A stretch of 64,000 nucleotides of DNA from UBA6183 sp034676125 (GTDB taxonomy: Bacteria > Bacteroidota > Bacteroidia > UKL13-3), in the NCBI GenBank assembly GCA_034676125.1, contig JAUCCO010000002.1:1-64000 (forward strand). Reading direction: 5' to 3'. The notes beneath the pieces were generated by a model that saw nothing but the letters and a program-made list of their open reading frames with translations, was not told where the DNA came from and did not search any database. The number at the start of each line of letters is the position of its first letter. Position 1 is the first letter of the stretch. Shown here one piece after another: positions 52,627 to 61,718 of this stretch. Position numbers and translations under genes: made by a program.

Positions 52627-54196
52627 ACCTAAAGTTGTGTTTTTTCCAAAAGCAGATCCAAACTTTATTTATACTTACATCACTTTACCAACAGGAACAT
52701 CGGCAGCATACACCGACTCTATTACTCAAATTATTGAGCATAGGGTAACTAAAGTTGTTGGTGCAAATAATCCTTTAGTAGAGTCAATAATATCAAATGT
52801 TGCGGTAGGTGCAAACGATCCTTCGCAGTTTGAGTATAATTTTAGTCCAACGCCACACTTAGGTAAAGTTACTGTTGCTTTTGTTGAGTTTGGCAAACGT
52901 AATGGAGGTTCAACTACTGTTTATATTGATTTGATTAGAAATGCCACAAAAGGTATTCCTGGTGCCGAAATAATTGTAGAGCAAGAAAGAAGTGGACCAC
53001 CTACTGGTAAGCCTATTGCTATAGAAATAAAAGGTGATGATATAAACCAATTAACACAAGTTAGTGCTGGTTTAAAACGATACCTAGATTCGTTAACAAT
53101 TGCTGGGGTTGAGGAGTTAAAATCGGATGTGCAAAGTAGTAAGCCAGAGTTGGTAATTGTGGTTGATAGAGAACGTGCAAACCGTGAAGGAATTAGTACT
53201 GCACAAATTGGTAGCGAATTACGTACTGCCGTTTTTGGAAAAGAAGTGAGTAAATTTAAAGATGCTAACGATGAGTATCCTATTAATATAAGATACAAAG
53301 AAGAACAACGTAACAGTATTGATGCAATAATGAATTTAAAAATCACTTATCGTGATATGAATGCTGGTGGACAAATTCGCCAAATTCCACTTTCATCAGT
53401 AGCATCAGTAAAATACGGAAATACTTATGGTGGTATAAAACGTTTAGATGATCAGCCCATTGTTACATTATCATCAAATGTTTTAACAGGTTACAATGCC
53501 AATAATATTGTTGCAAAAATTAATAAATCTATCATGCGTTATAACTTCCCAACAGGAGTGTCTGCAAAAATGGGTGGCGAGCAACAAGATCAAGCTGAAA
53601 CTGGTGCATTTTTAGGTACTGCATTAATGGTATCGTTTGGAATGATATTTTTAATATTGGTTACGCAGTTTAATTCAATATCAAAACCAGTTATTATTTT
53701 AAGTGAAATATTCTTAAGTTTAATTGGTGTGTTTTTAGGCTTTACCATATTTAATATGGAAATATCCATCATGATGACAGGAGTTGGAATTATAGCATTG
53801 GCAGGTATTGTGGTACGTAATGGTATATTATTGGTAGAGTTTACCGAGATATTAATTAAAGATGGAGTGCCGCTTCGCGAAGCAATTATTGATGCAGGAA
53901 GAACGCGTATGACACCTGTATTATTAACAGCTACAGCTACTATGTTGGGTTTAGTGCCATTGGCAGTAGGTTTTAATATTGATTTTGCTTCGTTGCTACA
54001 AACAGGTAATCCAAAGATTTTCTTTGGTGGAGATAGTGTTGCTTTCTGGGGTCCGTTGTCTTGGACGATGATTTTTGGGTTATCATTTGCTACTTTTTTA
54101 ACTTTAATTCTTGTTCCGGTAATGCTTTATTTATCTGAAGGTCTTAAATTAAAATTAAAAGCGAAAAACACTACAACACAAGTGGGGGAAAATTAA
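52526..54196 (+). CDS. RND efflux permease, C-terminal part (gene frameshifted)
   Basis: This continues the same pump in the +1 frame: MDWALQKSRPIWLLVGT (TM7), the second porter loop with FFPKADPNFIYTYITLPTGTSAAYTDS and IVEQERSGPPTGKPIAIEIKGDD, then TM8-TM12 with TGVGIIALAGIVVRNGILLVEFTE and AGRTRMTPVLLTATATMLGLVPLA. It has no start site of its own that makes sense (TTG 52463 or ATG 52526 lie inside the first half). Joined to the N-terminal part it would give about 1,125 residues, a normal RND size. Confidence 0.88.
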   Translation: MPMDWALQKSRPIWLLVGTLGLFVFTFVLVAIVKPKVVFFPKADPNFIYTYITLPTGTSAAYTDSITQIIEHRVTKVVGANNPLVESIISNVAVGANDPSQFEYNFSPTPHLGKVTVAFVEFGKRNGGSTTVYIDLIRNATKGIPGAEIIVEQERSGPPTGKPIAIEIKGDDINQLTQVSAGLKRYLDSLTIAGVEELKSDVQSSKPELVIVVDRERANREGISTAQIGSELRTAVFGKEVSKFKDANDEYPINIRYKEEQRNSIDAIMNLKITYRDMNAGGQIRQIPLSSVASVKYGNTYGGIKRLDDQPIVTLSSNVLTGYNANNIVAKINKSIMRYNFPTGVSAKMGGEQQDQAETGAFLGTALMVSFGMIFLILVTQFNSISKPVIILSEIFLSLIGVFLGFTIFNMEISIMMTGVGIIALAGIVVRNGILLVEFTEILIKDGVPLREAIIDAGRTRMTPVLLTATATMLGLVPLAVGFNIDFASLLQTGNPKIFFGGDSVAFWGPLSWTMIFGLSFATFLTLILVPVMLYLSEGLKLKLKAKNTTTQVGEN

Positions 54197-54263
54197 GTTT
54201 AAGGTGTGCTTTTTTTAACATGATTAGTGGAATGTAAAAAAACTTAAAAAAAACTAAAAAAAG

Positions 54264-54294
54264 TTTGCATTTCCTAAGTTAATAAATACCTTTG
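54264..54294 (+). promoter_or_regulatory. Promoter of the candidate small RNA
   Basis: TTTG (54264-54267), exactly 19 nt and TACCTTTG (54287-54294) match the consensus perfectly. With the spacing seen at the SRP RNA, transcription should begin at 54299. Confidence 0.82.
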
Positions 54295-54298
54295 TCAA

Positions 54299-54419
54299 GC
54301 GTTTCAGATGCAACTGACCGCAACATTAAATCGATCTAAAATATTGCATCTTTGAGTAGAGGTGCAATTTGTTTCATAGGCTAGGGTGAGCCCCGGAGAA
54401 ATCCGGGGTTTCGCTTTTT
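54299..54419 (+). ncRNA. Candidate structured small RNA of about 121 nt
   Basis: A perfect promoter upstream, no plausible reading frame and a strong terminator define a short transcript. The terminator has a 7-bp GC stem at 54391-54397 with 54402-54408, a GAAA loop and a T-run at 54415-54419. Inside, TTGCATCT (54344-54351) can pair with AGATGCAA upstream (54306-54313) or with AGGTGCAA downstream (54360-54367), both over 8 bp. GGCT (54379-54382) can pair with AGCC (54389-54392) at the foot of the terminator. It could be a 6S-type RNA of Bacteroidota, another regulatory RNA, or a leader controlling gldA. I cannot assign a family. Confidence 0.65.
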
Positions 54420-54623
54420 ATAGGGTTTTGGTTTTTACATTTTTTGCCTACAATTTTCCTAGTTTTATAATCATTTTACTCAAAATCAACCCAAGATAAA
54501 TTTAAGCAAAATTGTATTTATAAAATTTGCCCAATTTATTAAGCCATACAAGCCACTTGTATAACTATTAATGTATACACATTAACAACCTTTTGCCTAT
54601 TTTCGCTGACTTTCATTTATATC
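54420..54623. other. Region between the small RNA and gldA with two palindromes
   Basis: No gene is seen. Two dyads stand out: ATACAAG/CTTGTAT (54546-54562, 3-nt centre) and TTAATGT/ACATTAA (54568-54585, 4-nt centre). They lie 40-80 nt before the gldA ATG. A weak -7-like TATTTTCG sits near 54599. They are possible operators for the gld operon. Confidence 0.45.
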
Positions 54624-55526
54624 ATGAGTATACAGGTAGAGCAACTTACTAAAATTTACGGAACACAAAGAGCTTTAGATGGCATTTCGTTTGAAGCAAA
54701 GCAAGGTGAGATACTTGGTTTTTTAGGGCCCAATGGCGCAGGTAAATCTACCACCATGAAAATTCTAACAGGCTACATTCCTCAAACAAGTGGAATTGCC
54801 AAGGTTTGTGGGTTTGATGTAGCAACACAATCTATAGAGGTAAAAAAGCAAATTGGATACTTGCCAGAGTTAAATCCATTGTATACGGATATGTATGTGA
54901 AAGAATACTTACAATTTAGTGCAGAAGTACAAGGGTTAAAAAACAACGCCAATAAAATAGTAGATGAGATGATTGAGCGAGTAGGTTTAACCATCGAACG
55001 CAAAAAGAAAATTGGCCAATTAAGTAAAGGTTACAAACAACGTGTTGGCCTTGCACAAGCTATGTTGCACAATCCCAAAGTTTTAATTTTAGATGAACCC
55101 ACATCTGGTTTAGACCCTAATCAAGTAGTTGAAATCAGGGAGTTAATAAAGCAAATTGGTAAGGATAAAACAGTGTTACTCTCCACACATATTATGCAAG
55201 AGGTAGAGAGTATGTGTACACGTGTAATCATCATCAATAAAGGAAAAATTGTAGCCGATGATAATATTAGCGCATTGCAACAACAAAGTAAAAATGAACT
55301 AACTATTGTGGTTGAGTTTAAAAATGATATTTCAGAAGCGGTGCTTAAAAATATTGAAGGTGTTAAGTTGGTTAAACAAAAAGGTAAACGGTATTTTTTA
55401 AAATGTTCTATCGATGTGCGCGAACAGGTTTCTAAAATTGCATCAACCCAAAACTGGATACTTTTATCCATGAGTTTAGAAGAAGAAACTTTAGAAGCAG
55501 TGTTTCAAAAATTAACCACCAAGTAA
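54624..55526 (+). CDS. gldA: Gliding-associated ABC transporter ATP-binding protein GldA
   Basis: A 300-residue ABC ATPase. Walker A is G35-PNGAGK-S42, the signature is LSKGYKQRVGLAQAMLHNP and Walker B is VLILDEPTSGLDP, with the switch His in LLSTHIMQEVE. The C-terminal 80 residues form the extra domain seen in GldA-like and NosF-like proteins. It powers the GldF/GldG membrane part encoded next. In Flavobacterium gldA is required for gliding, but the complex is also common in non-gliding Bacteroidota, so motility cannot be concluded from this gene. Confidence 0.94.
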   Translation: MSIQVEQLTKIYGTQRALDGISFEAKQGEILGFLGPNGAGKSTTMKILTGYIPQTSGIAKVCGFDVATQSIEVKKQIGYLPELNPLYTDMYVKEYLQFSAEVQGLKNNANKIVDEMIERVGLTIERKKKIGQLSKGYKQRVGLAQAMLHNPKVLILDEPTSGLDPNQVVEIRELIKQIGKDKTVLLSTHIMQEVESMCTRVIIINKGKIVADDNISALQQQSKNELTIVVEFKNDISEAVLKNIEGVKLVKQKGKRYFLKCSIDVREQVSKIASTQNWILLSMSLEEETLEAVFQKLTTK

Positions 55527-55558
55527 ATTTTCAAATCATAAATTAGCTTGCTATATTA

Positions 55559-56287
55559 ATGTATACAATACTAAAAAAAGAAATCAGATCATTCCTTAGC
55601 TCATTAATTGCTTATGTAGTAATTACGGTGTTTTTAATAGCCATAGGATTATTTATGTGGGTGCTGCCAGAGTACAACATTTTTGATATGGGATATGCCA
55701 ACATGGATACATTATTTGGTATGGCACCGTGGGTATTTATCTTCTTAATTTCTGCCATTACAATGCGCAGTTTTAGCGAAGAGAAAAAAAGTGGTACAAT
55801 AGAGATTATAACTACCAAACCTATAACTGATACACAAATTATTTTAGGTAAATATTTTGCAGGTGTAGTACTTGTATTGTTTTCTTTAATACCTACTTTA
55901 TTATATTTTTATACCGTATATCAGTTGGGTGCGCCCAAAGGTAATATAGATATTGGTGCAACTTGGGGTTCGTATATTGGCTTGTTTTTTTTAGCAAGTA
56001 GCTTTGTTGCCATTGGTATTTTTGCTTCGGTAATTACCGATAATCAAATTGTTTCGTTTATAGTTGGCATGTTTTTGTGCTACTGTTTTTATGCCTTGTT
56101 TGATATGTTTGCTAACTTTAATTTATTAGGTACTTATGATAATGTAGTGGCTAGTCTTGGTATAAAAGCCCATTACGATTCAATGAGCAGGGGAGTAATA
56201 GATAGCAGAGATTTGCTTTATTTTTTAAGTATAATCACCGCATTTTTATGGTCAACCAAAACTGTTTTTGGTTCGCGTAAATGGTAA
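55559..56287 (+). CDS. gldF: Gliding-associated ABC transporter permease GldF
   Basis: A 242-residue membrane protein with six helices and the ABC-2 permease layout: MYTILKKEIRSFLSSLIAYVVITVFLIAIGLFMW, the conserved coupling region ITMRSFSEEKKSGTIEIITTKPITDTQIILGKYFAG, then FLASSFVAIGIFASVITDNQIVSFIVGMF. It lies 32 nt after gldA and 43 nt before gldG, and is expected to form the transporter with both. Confidence 0.94.
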   Translation: MYTILKKEIRSFLSSLIAYVVITVFLIAIGLFMWVLPEYNIFDMGYANMDTLFGMAPWVFIFLISAITMRSFSEEKKSGTIEIITTKPITDTQIILGKYFAGVVLVLFSLIPTLLYFYTVYQLGAPKGNIDIGATWGSYIGLFFLASSFVAIGIFASVITDNQIVSFIVGMFLCYCFYALFDMFANFNLLGTYDNVVASLGIKAHYDSMSRGVIDSRDLLYFLSIITAFLWSTKTVFGSRKW

Positions 56288-56330
56288 TTTTTTAAATAAA
56301 AATAGTTGTTAAAAACGCCAAGCGTTACTC

Positions 56331-58022
56331 ATGAAAAAAAGAAGTTTTAAAATACAATCGTTAATAGAATTAAGTTTAGTACTTACACTTTTGGTGTTTG
56401 CTAATTTAATACTTGCTAGTTATTTTTTTAGGGTTGATTTAACCTCTGAAAAAAGATATTCATTATCGCCAAGTAGTAAAAAACTTGCAGGTAAGGTTGA
56501 TGATGTTTTGTTTGTTAAAGTTTATCTTGAAGGTGAATTCCCTTCTGGATTTAAGCGGTTACGCCAATCTACCAAAGAAATGCTTGACGAGTTTGCAGCA
56601 TATGCCAACGGTAAGTTGCAATACGAATTTATAGATCCTTTTGAAAACGCTGATGCAAAAAAAGCAAATGATATTTTACAAGAACTAGGCGAAAAGGGAT
56701 TACAACCTACCAATGTTCAAATTAATAAGGATGATGAATCAACCCAAAAACTAATTGTACCCGGTGCAATTTTTTATTACAAAGGCAAAGAGTATCCAGT
56801 AAACTTATTAAAGGCGCAATTTGGCCAAGGTCCAGAGCAAGTAATTAACGAGTCGATTGAGTTAATGGAGTACGAAATTGCAAATGTATTGCGCAATTGT
56901 GTTGAAACTAAAGTAAAACAAGTAGCATTTATTGATGGCCATGGCGAATTATCACGCTGGGATGTAGCAGACGCATCGCAAGCTTTAAAAGGATTTTATG
57001 CAGTTACTAGATTTGAATTAAGCTTGCAAACTCCGCAAAGTTTAATGAAAAACGAAGCATTAATTATCGCTAAACCAACGCTACCTTTTTCAGAATACGA
57101 AAAGTTTTTGTTAGATCAGTTTGTAATGCATGGCGGTAAAATTTTGTGGTTAGTAGAATCGCAATTGGCAGATATGGATAGCCTTGGCCAAAGCGGTATG
57201 TTTATGTCGGGCACTTACGATTTAAACTTGGATGATATGTTGTTTAAATGGGGCGTTCGCATCAACCCAAATATTGTACAAGATTTACAGTGTAATGCCA
57301 TACCTATTTTAAGCTCGTTACGTAATGGAAACCCAGAGCAAAAATTATTACCTTGGATGTTTTACCCAGTAGCAGCGCCACCTCAACAAAATGCACACAT
57401 TACTGTAAAAGGAATAGATCCTGTATTTTTTCAGTTTGCTAGTAGTATTGATACCACTGCAAATTCGCACGTTAAAAAAACGATATTATTAACCACTTCA
57501 CCATATTCGCGTGCAATTGGTGCACCTGTAAAAGTTGATTTAAACTTGGCACGTGTTCAACCAGATCCAGCTATGTTTAAATCTGGGCATATTCCGTTAG
57601 CTGTTTTACTCGAAGGTAAATTTGTGTCGTTATTTCAATATCGTCCAGGTGCTAAAACTAACGAATTACCGTTTAAAGATTCGATATCTAATGGTAAAAT
57701 GATTGTAATTGCCGATGGTGATGTAATACGCAATCAGCGTAAACAAAGTACGGGCGAAATTTTTCCTTTAGGTTATGATAGGTACACCAATCAGCAATTT
57801 GGCAACAAGCGCTTTATTTTAAATTGTATTGATTATTTGTGTGACGATAGTGGAATTATTGAAGTTAGAGCTAAAGAAATTAAACTTCGATTGTTAGATA
57901 AAGGTAAACTAAAAACCGAGCGATTTAAATGGCAATTGATTAATATGGTTATCCCTATTTTAATTATGTTATTGTTTGGGATAATTAATAAAAGGGTTCG
58001 TAAACGTAAATATACTTTGTAA
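56331..58022 (+). CDS. gldG: Gliding-associated ABC transporter substrate-binding protein GldG
   Basis: A 563-residue protein with one N-terminal helix (LSLVLTLLVFANLILASYFF), a large extracytoplasmic domain of the ABC-transporter auxiliary type (DLTSEKRYSLSPSSKKLAGKVDDVLFVKVYLEGEFPSGFKRL, VAFIDGHGEL) and a C-terminal helix followed by KRVRKRKYTL. The paired end helices and the sedolisin-free auxiliary fold match GldG/IFT52-like proteins. Cargo unknown. Confidence 0.94.
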   Translation: MKKRSFKIQSLIELSLVLTLLVFANLILASYFFRVDLTSEKRYSLSPSSKKLAGKVDDVLFVKVYLEGEFPSGFKRLRQSTKEMLDEFAAYANGKLQYEFIDPFENADAKKANDILQELGEKGLQPTNVQINKDDESTQKLIVPGAIFYYKGKEYPVNLLKAQFGQGPEQVINESIELMEYEIANVLRNCVETKVKQVAFIDGHGELSRWDVADASQALKGFYAVTRFELSLQTPQSLMKNEALIIAKPTLPFSEYEKFLLDQFVMHGGKILWLVESQLADMDSLGQSGMFMSGTYDLNLDDMLFKWGVRINPNIVQDLQCNAIPILSSLRNGNPEQKLLPWMFYPVAAPPQQNAHITVKGIDPVFFQFASSIDTTANSHVKKTILLTTSPYSRAIGAPVKVDLNLARVQPDPAMFKSGHIPLAVLLEGKFVSLFQYRPGAKTNELPFKDSISNGKMIVIADGDVIRNQRKQSTGEIFPLGYDRYTNQQFGNKRFILNCIDYLCDDSGIIEVRAKEIKLRLLDKGKLKTERFKWQLINMVIPILIMLLFGIINKRVRKRKYTL

Positions 58023-58038
58023 AAAAGGAAGTTAAATT

Positions 58039-59046
58039 ATGAGTAAACAAGTTAAAGTTTTATTGGTATTGATGGTTGCAGCAGCAGCTATTTATTTTTT
58101 AGTAATTCGTAAACCGTTAAGGACGTATAGTGGCGATGGAACCGATTTTGCTATTGAAGATACTGGTAGCATAACTAAGGTATTTATTGCAGATGCACGA
58201 AAAGCAACAGTGCTTTTAACCAAACAAGCCAATGGAAATTGGATGGTTGATAACAAAATTTTTGCCGATTTAACTAAGGTAAACTTGTTGTTACAAACCA
58301 TGCACGATGTTAAAATGCGTAACCCACTAGGCGAAAACCAATATAACACCGTAATAAAAGATTTAACGGCTGCTGGTATTAAGGTGGAGTTTTATAAGGG
58401 TAATGATTTAATTAAAACCATTTATGTTGGTCAAGCAACCCTCGATCAATCGGGTACTTTTATGATGATAGATGGTGCAAAAACACCTTTTGTAGCCCAC
58501 ATACCTGGTTTTGTGGGATACCTAACACCTCGTTTTCCGACAAACCCTGTTAAATGGAAAACCAAGTTAATTTTTGATGCGGATGCAAATGATATAGCCA
58601 ATGTTTCTGTATCATACCCAATTACTCCACAACAATCATTTACCATTGATAATACAACTGCCGCACCAGTTTTAAAAGATGGCTCTGGTAACATTATCCA
58701 AGCAGATGTTAACTTTATTAAATATTATTTAGGTAGTTTTAAGCAATTGTATGCCGAGGCTTATGATGATAACTTTACCGCTGCTCAACATGATTCTATT
58801 GCGAATGGAGATGCCTATTGTATAATTAAATTAACGGATAAAGCGGGAGTAGATCAATCATTAAAATTGCATATTAAAGGGGTTGATTTAAAAACAAAAA
58901 GCAGGTATGATGACAATGGAGTTGAACTTACTTTTGATACCGATAAATACTTTGGTTTTGTAAATAACGATAACAATATGATGTACATACAAAACTATAA
59001 CTTTGGTAGGGTACTAAAAAAGCTTAGTGATTTTAAAAAGAAATAA
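58039..59046 (+). CDS. DUF4340 domain-containing membrane-anchored protein
   Basis: A 335-residue protein with one N-terminal membrane anchor (KVLLVLMVAAAAIYFLVI) and a repeated beta-rich DUF4340-type extracytoplasmic part (DGTDFAIEDTGSITKVFIADARKATVLLTKQANGNWMVDNKIFADLTKVNLLLQTM). It follows gldG by 16 nt and is probably the last gene of the gldA-gldF-gldG transcript. DUF4340 genes are often next to Gld-type ABC systems, which suggests a joint role. Confidence 0.85.
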   Translation: MSKQVKVLLVLMVAAAAIYFLVIRKPLRTYSGDGTDFAIEDTGSITKVFIADARKATVLLTKQANGNWMVDNKIFADLTKVNLLLQTMHDVKMRNPLGENQYNTVIKDLTAAGIKVEFYKGNDLIKTIYVGQATLDQSGTFMMIDGAKTPFVAHIPGFVGYLTPRFPTNPVKWKTKLIFDADANDIANVSVSYPITPQQSFTIDNTTAAPVLKDGSGNIIQADVNFIKYYLGSFKQLYAEAYDDNFTAAQHDSIANGDAYCIIKLTDKAGVDQSLKLHIKGVDLKTKSRYDDNGVELTFDTDKYFGFVNNDNNMMYIQNYNFGRVLKKLSDFKKK

Positions 59047-59064
59047 TTGTTGTATGTTAGCTAT

Positions 59065-61116
59065 ATGAAACACATAATTATTTTTATTTTATTTTGTTTT
59101 ATTATAAGTGATATTGAGGCGCAAAATGTTCGACAGCATGAGCAAATTGATAGCCTTGAAGCAGTAGTAGCTAGCCAAAGTCAGGATACATTACTTTGTC
59201 ATACTTATTGTAATTTGGCACTAAACTACCGTTCAATAAATATGGACAGTGTGATTTATTGGGCCGATAAGGCTGATGTATTAAGCAATAAACTTAATTT
59301 TAACAAAGGCATTCAGTTGGCTAATAATAATTTGGGTATTGCATATTACACAACAGGAAAATATACCGAAGCTATTGATGCTTTTATAAAAAGTAAAAAT
59401 GCTGCTGCTAAAAGACACGATACAATTAATTTAGCTTGGGCTTATAATAATATTGGTAACGTTTATATAGATTTAGCAGATTACAAAACCACATTGTTGT
59501 ATTATGATAGTGCCTTTAAACTGCGAAAATTATTAAATGACAGTGGCGCGATGGCCCAAAGTTATATAAACTTTGGATATGTATATAAAGAGTTAGGGAT
59601 TTATTCAAAAGCTCTGCTATCCTTATACGATGCGGTTAAAATACTTGAAAAAAACAATAACGAGCAGAGTTTAGCTTATTGTTATGATTTTATAGGTTCT
59701 GTATATAGCCAACAAAAAAAGTTTAGTTACTCCAATGTGTTTTATCAAAAAGCACTCGCTTTATATATCAAAAACAATTACCGTTCGGGCGAGGCAATTG
59801 CGTTAAACTCTTTGGGTACTAATTATTACTCATTGGGTAATACAGAAAAAGGAAAGGCATTAGTTTATCAAGCCTATAAAATTTACGAAGATTTAAAAGA
59901 CATTCGTCAGTTGGCTATTGTAAGCAGTACGTTAAGCGAGTTTTATACCAACGAAAACCAGCCTGATTCAGCATTAATTTTGGCTCAAAAGTCTATTCAA
60001 TACCACCTGCAAACCAATAATACGAGGCAATTAGGTGGAGCATATTTAAAACTATCAAATGCACAGGCTAAGTTAGGTAAATATAAAGAGGCAATTATAT
60101 CTGCACAAAAAGCATATGAACTAACCCAAAGTACAGGCGAATTAAATAGTAAAAAACAAATTGCCGAAGCCCTAAGTAATTTGTATTTAAAGCAAGGTGA
60201 TTTTGAGAATGCATATAAATATCAAATAATATATGGAGACATAAAAGATAGTTTGATAAACATTGCTAGTGAACGTGCAATTGCCGAAATGCAAACAAAA
60301 TATCAAACCGAAAAAAAGGATATTGAAATTGAAAAACAAGCTATAGAAATTAAGCGGAAACAAACTCAACTGGCATTATCCATATTTGCCATAATTGCTG
60401 TTTTGGTGGTATCGGTATTGTTGTACAGTAGGCATGTATTAAAACAAAAAGCACTACTTAATGCAGTTTTACTTAAAGAGCAAAATATGCGAAACAAGGC
60501 CATTATTGAGGCCGAGGAAAAAGAAAGAGTACGTATTGCAAAAGAGCTTCATGATGGTATTGGGCAGCAGTTAAGTGCTACAAAAATGAATTTATCAGCA
60601 CTCGAAAATAAAATTGACTTAGCGGATAAATACTTATTTGATGTGGCCATACAATTGGTAGATGATGCGGTAAAAGAAGTAAGAAGTATTTCGCATAATA
60701 TGATGCCAAATGCTTTGATAAAATTAGGTTTGGCTAGTGCTGTTAGAGATTTTATAAATAAATTAGGAACTGGAGATAACCTAAAAGTAAACCTGGAAAT
60801 TGTTGGCCTAAAAGAAACTTTACCAGCTAATATTTCAACAGTTTTATACAGGGTAGTACAAGAGTGTGTTACCAATATTGTTAAACATGCACAAGCAAGT
60901 GTAGTTAACATTCAGTTTATTATGCATCAAGATAACCTAACCATTATGATTGAAGATAATGGAGTAGGGTTTGATACCAAAAACATCAATCAATTTGAAG
61001 GAATTGGATTAAAAAACATGATTTCGAGGGTTGAGTTTTTAAACGGCACTGTTGATTTTGATTCCACCATTGGCAAAGGAACCACCACCATTATTAATGT
61101 GCCAGTTACAGGTTAG
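59065..61116 (+). CDS. TPR sensor histidine kinase of the LytS/NarX-like HisKA_3 type
   Basis: A 683-residue membrane kinase. A signal peptide (MKHIIIFILFCFIISDIEAQ) is followed by at least six tetratricopeptide repeats (about 40-400), one membrane helix (ALSIFAIIAVLVVSVLLYS) and a HisKA_3 domain with phospho-His496 in AKELHDGIGQQLS. The HATPase domain has VVQECVTNIVKHAQ, IMIEDNGVGFD and GIGLKNMISRVEFLNG. Partners are usually LuxR-type response regulators; none is present in the window. It begins 18 nt after the DUF4340 gene; the ATG at 59065 is preferred to TTG 59047. Confidence 0.92.
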   Translation: MKHIIIFILFCFIISDIEAQNVRQHEQIDSLEAVVASQSQDTLLCHTYCNLALNYRSINMDSVIYWADKADVLSNKLNFNKGIQLANNNLGIAYYTTGKYTEAIDAFIKSKNAAAKRHDTINLAWAYNNIGNVYIDLADYKTTLLYYDSAFKLRKLLNDSGAMAQSYINFGYVYKELGIYSKALLSLYDAVKILEKNNNEQSLAYCYDFIGSVYSQQKKFSYSNVFYQKALALYIKNNYRSGEAIALNSLGTNYYSLGNTEKGKALVYQAYKIYEDLKDIRQLAIVSSTLSEFYTNENQPDSALILAQKSIQYHLQTNNTRQLGGAYLKLSNAQAKLGKYKEAIISAQKAYELTQSTGELNSKKQIAEALSNLYLKQGDFENAYKYQIIYGDIKDSLINIASERAIAEMQTKYQTEKKDIEIEKQAIEIKRKQTQLALSIFAIIAVLVVSVLLYSRHVLKQKALLNAVLLKEQNMRNKAIIEAEEKERVRIAKELHDGIGQQLSATKMNLSALENKIDLADKYLFDVAIQLVDDAVKEVRSISHNMMPNALIKLGLASAVRDFINKLGTGDNLKVNLEIVGLKETLPANISTVLYRVVQECVTNIVKHAQASVVNIQFIMHQDNLTIMIEDNGVGFDTKNINQFEGIGLKNMISRVEFLNGTVDFDSTIGKGTTTIINVPVTG

Positions 61117-61148
61117 AAATTCTTGTGGAGTAAAGTTAAATATTTAAT

Positions 61149-61715
61149 CTACTTCTCCCATTTTAATGTTTGTATCATGTGCATGATGTCTTTTTCTAAG
61201 AAACTAAGCACTGGGGCAATACTATCTACATTGGTGCGCACATTAAAGTAAAGTGCACCTCGCATATAATTTGAAATACTATCAGTTACATAAAATTGAA
61301 AGTTGGTAGCCGTATTTCCGCTCAACTCATAAATCATTCCATGTAGGCGTTCGTTTTCTATATAGGTTTCGTAAATCTCATCGGCTTTTACAGTGTGTTT
61401 ATAAACCAAAGTTCTGGCATCTTCGGCAAGTTTATTAAGGTCGCTTGGTTTAGCTACCTTATCAAAACTAATGTGTAAGGTGGCATTATAAGGCTGGTAA
61501 TAAATATTAAACCAGCATTTTTGATGTTCCATGCTAAAGTCGGGTAATACTGTTGCGTAATCAGGTATTTCGCAGCTAAAGCCACAATCGTTATGGTAGG
61601 CTGTGTATTGTTTTGGTTCAAAAACAAAACGCTGAAAACCGCGTGGTTTTGGTGTGTAATCTTCATTACATCCTACAAAAGCAATTGATAACACCAACCA
61701 TAAAAAAACTCTCAT
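61149..61715 (-). CDS. gldD: Gliding motility lipoprotein GldD
   Basis: A 188-residue lipoprotein with lipobox AFVGC (Cys16). The GldD pattern is clear: EDYTPKPRGFQRFVFEPKQYTAYHNDCGFSCEIPDYATV, WFNIYYQPYNATLHISFDKV and TNFQFYVTDSISNYMRGALYFNV. GldD is needed for gliding and type IX secretion in Flavobacterium, but its biochemical role is open. It follows gldE with a 3-nt gap on the same strand. Confidence 0.93.
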   Translation of the reverse strand: MRVFLWLVLSIAFVGCNEDYTPKPRGFQRFVFEPKQYTAYHNDCGFSCEIPDYATVLPDFSMEHQKCWFNIYYQPYNATLHISFDKVAKPSDLNKLAEDARTLVYKHTVKADEIYETYIENERLHGMIYELSGNTATNFQFYVTDSISNYMRGALYFNVRTNVDSIAPVLSFLEKDIMHMIQTLKWEK

Positions 61716-61718
61716 AAA

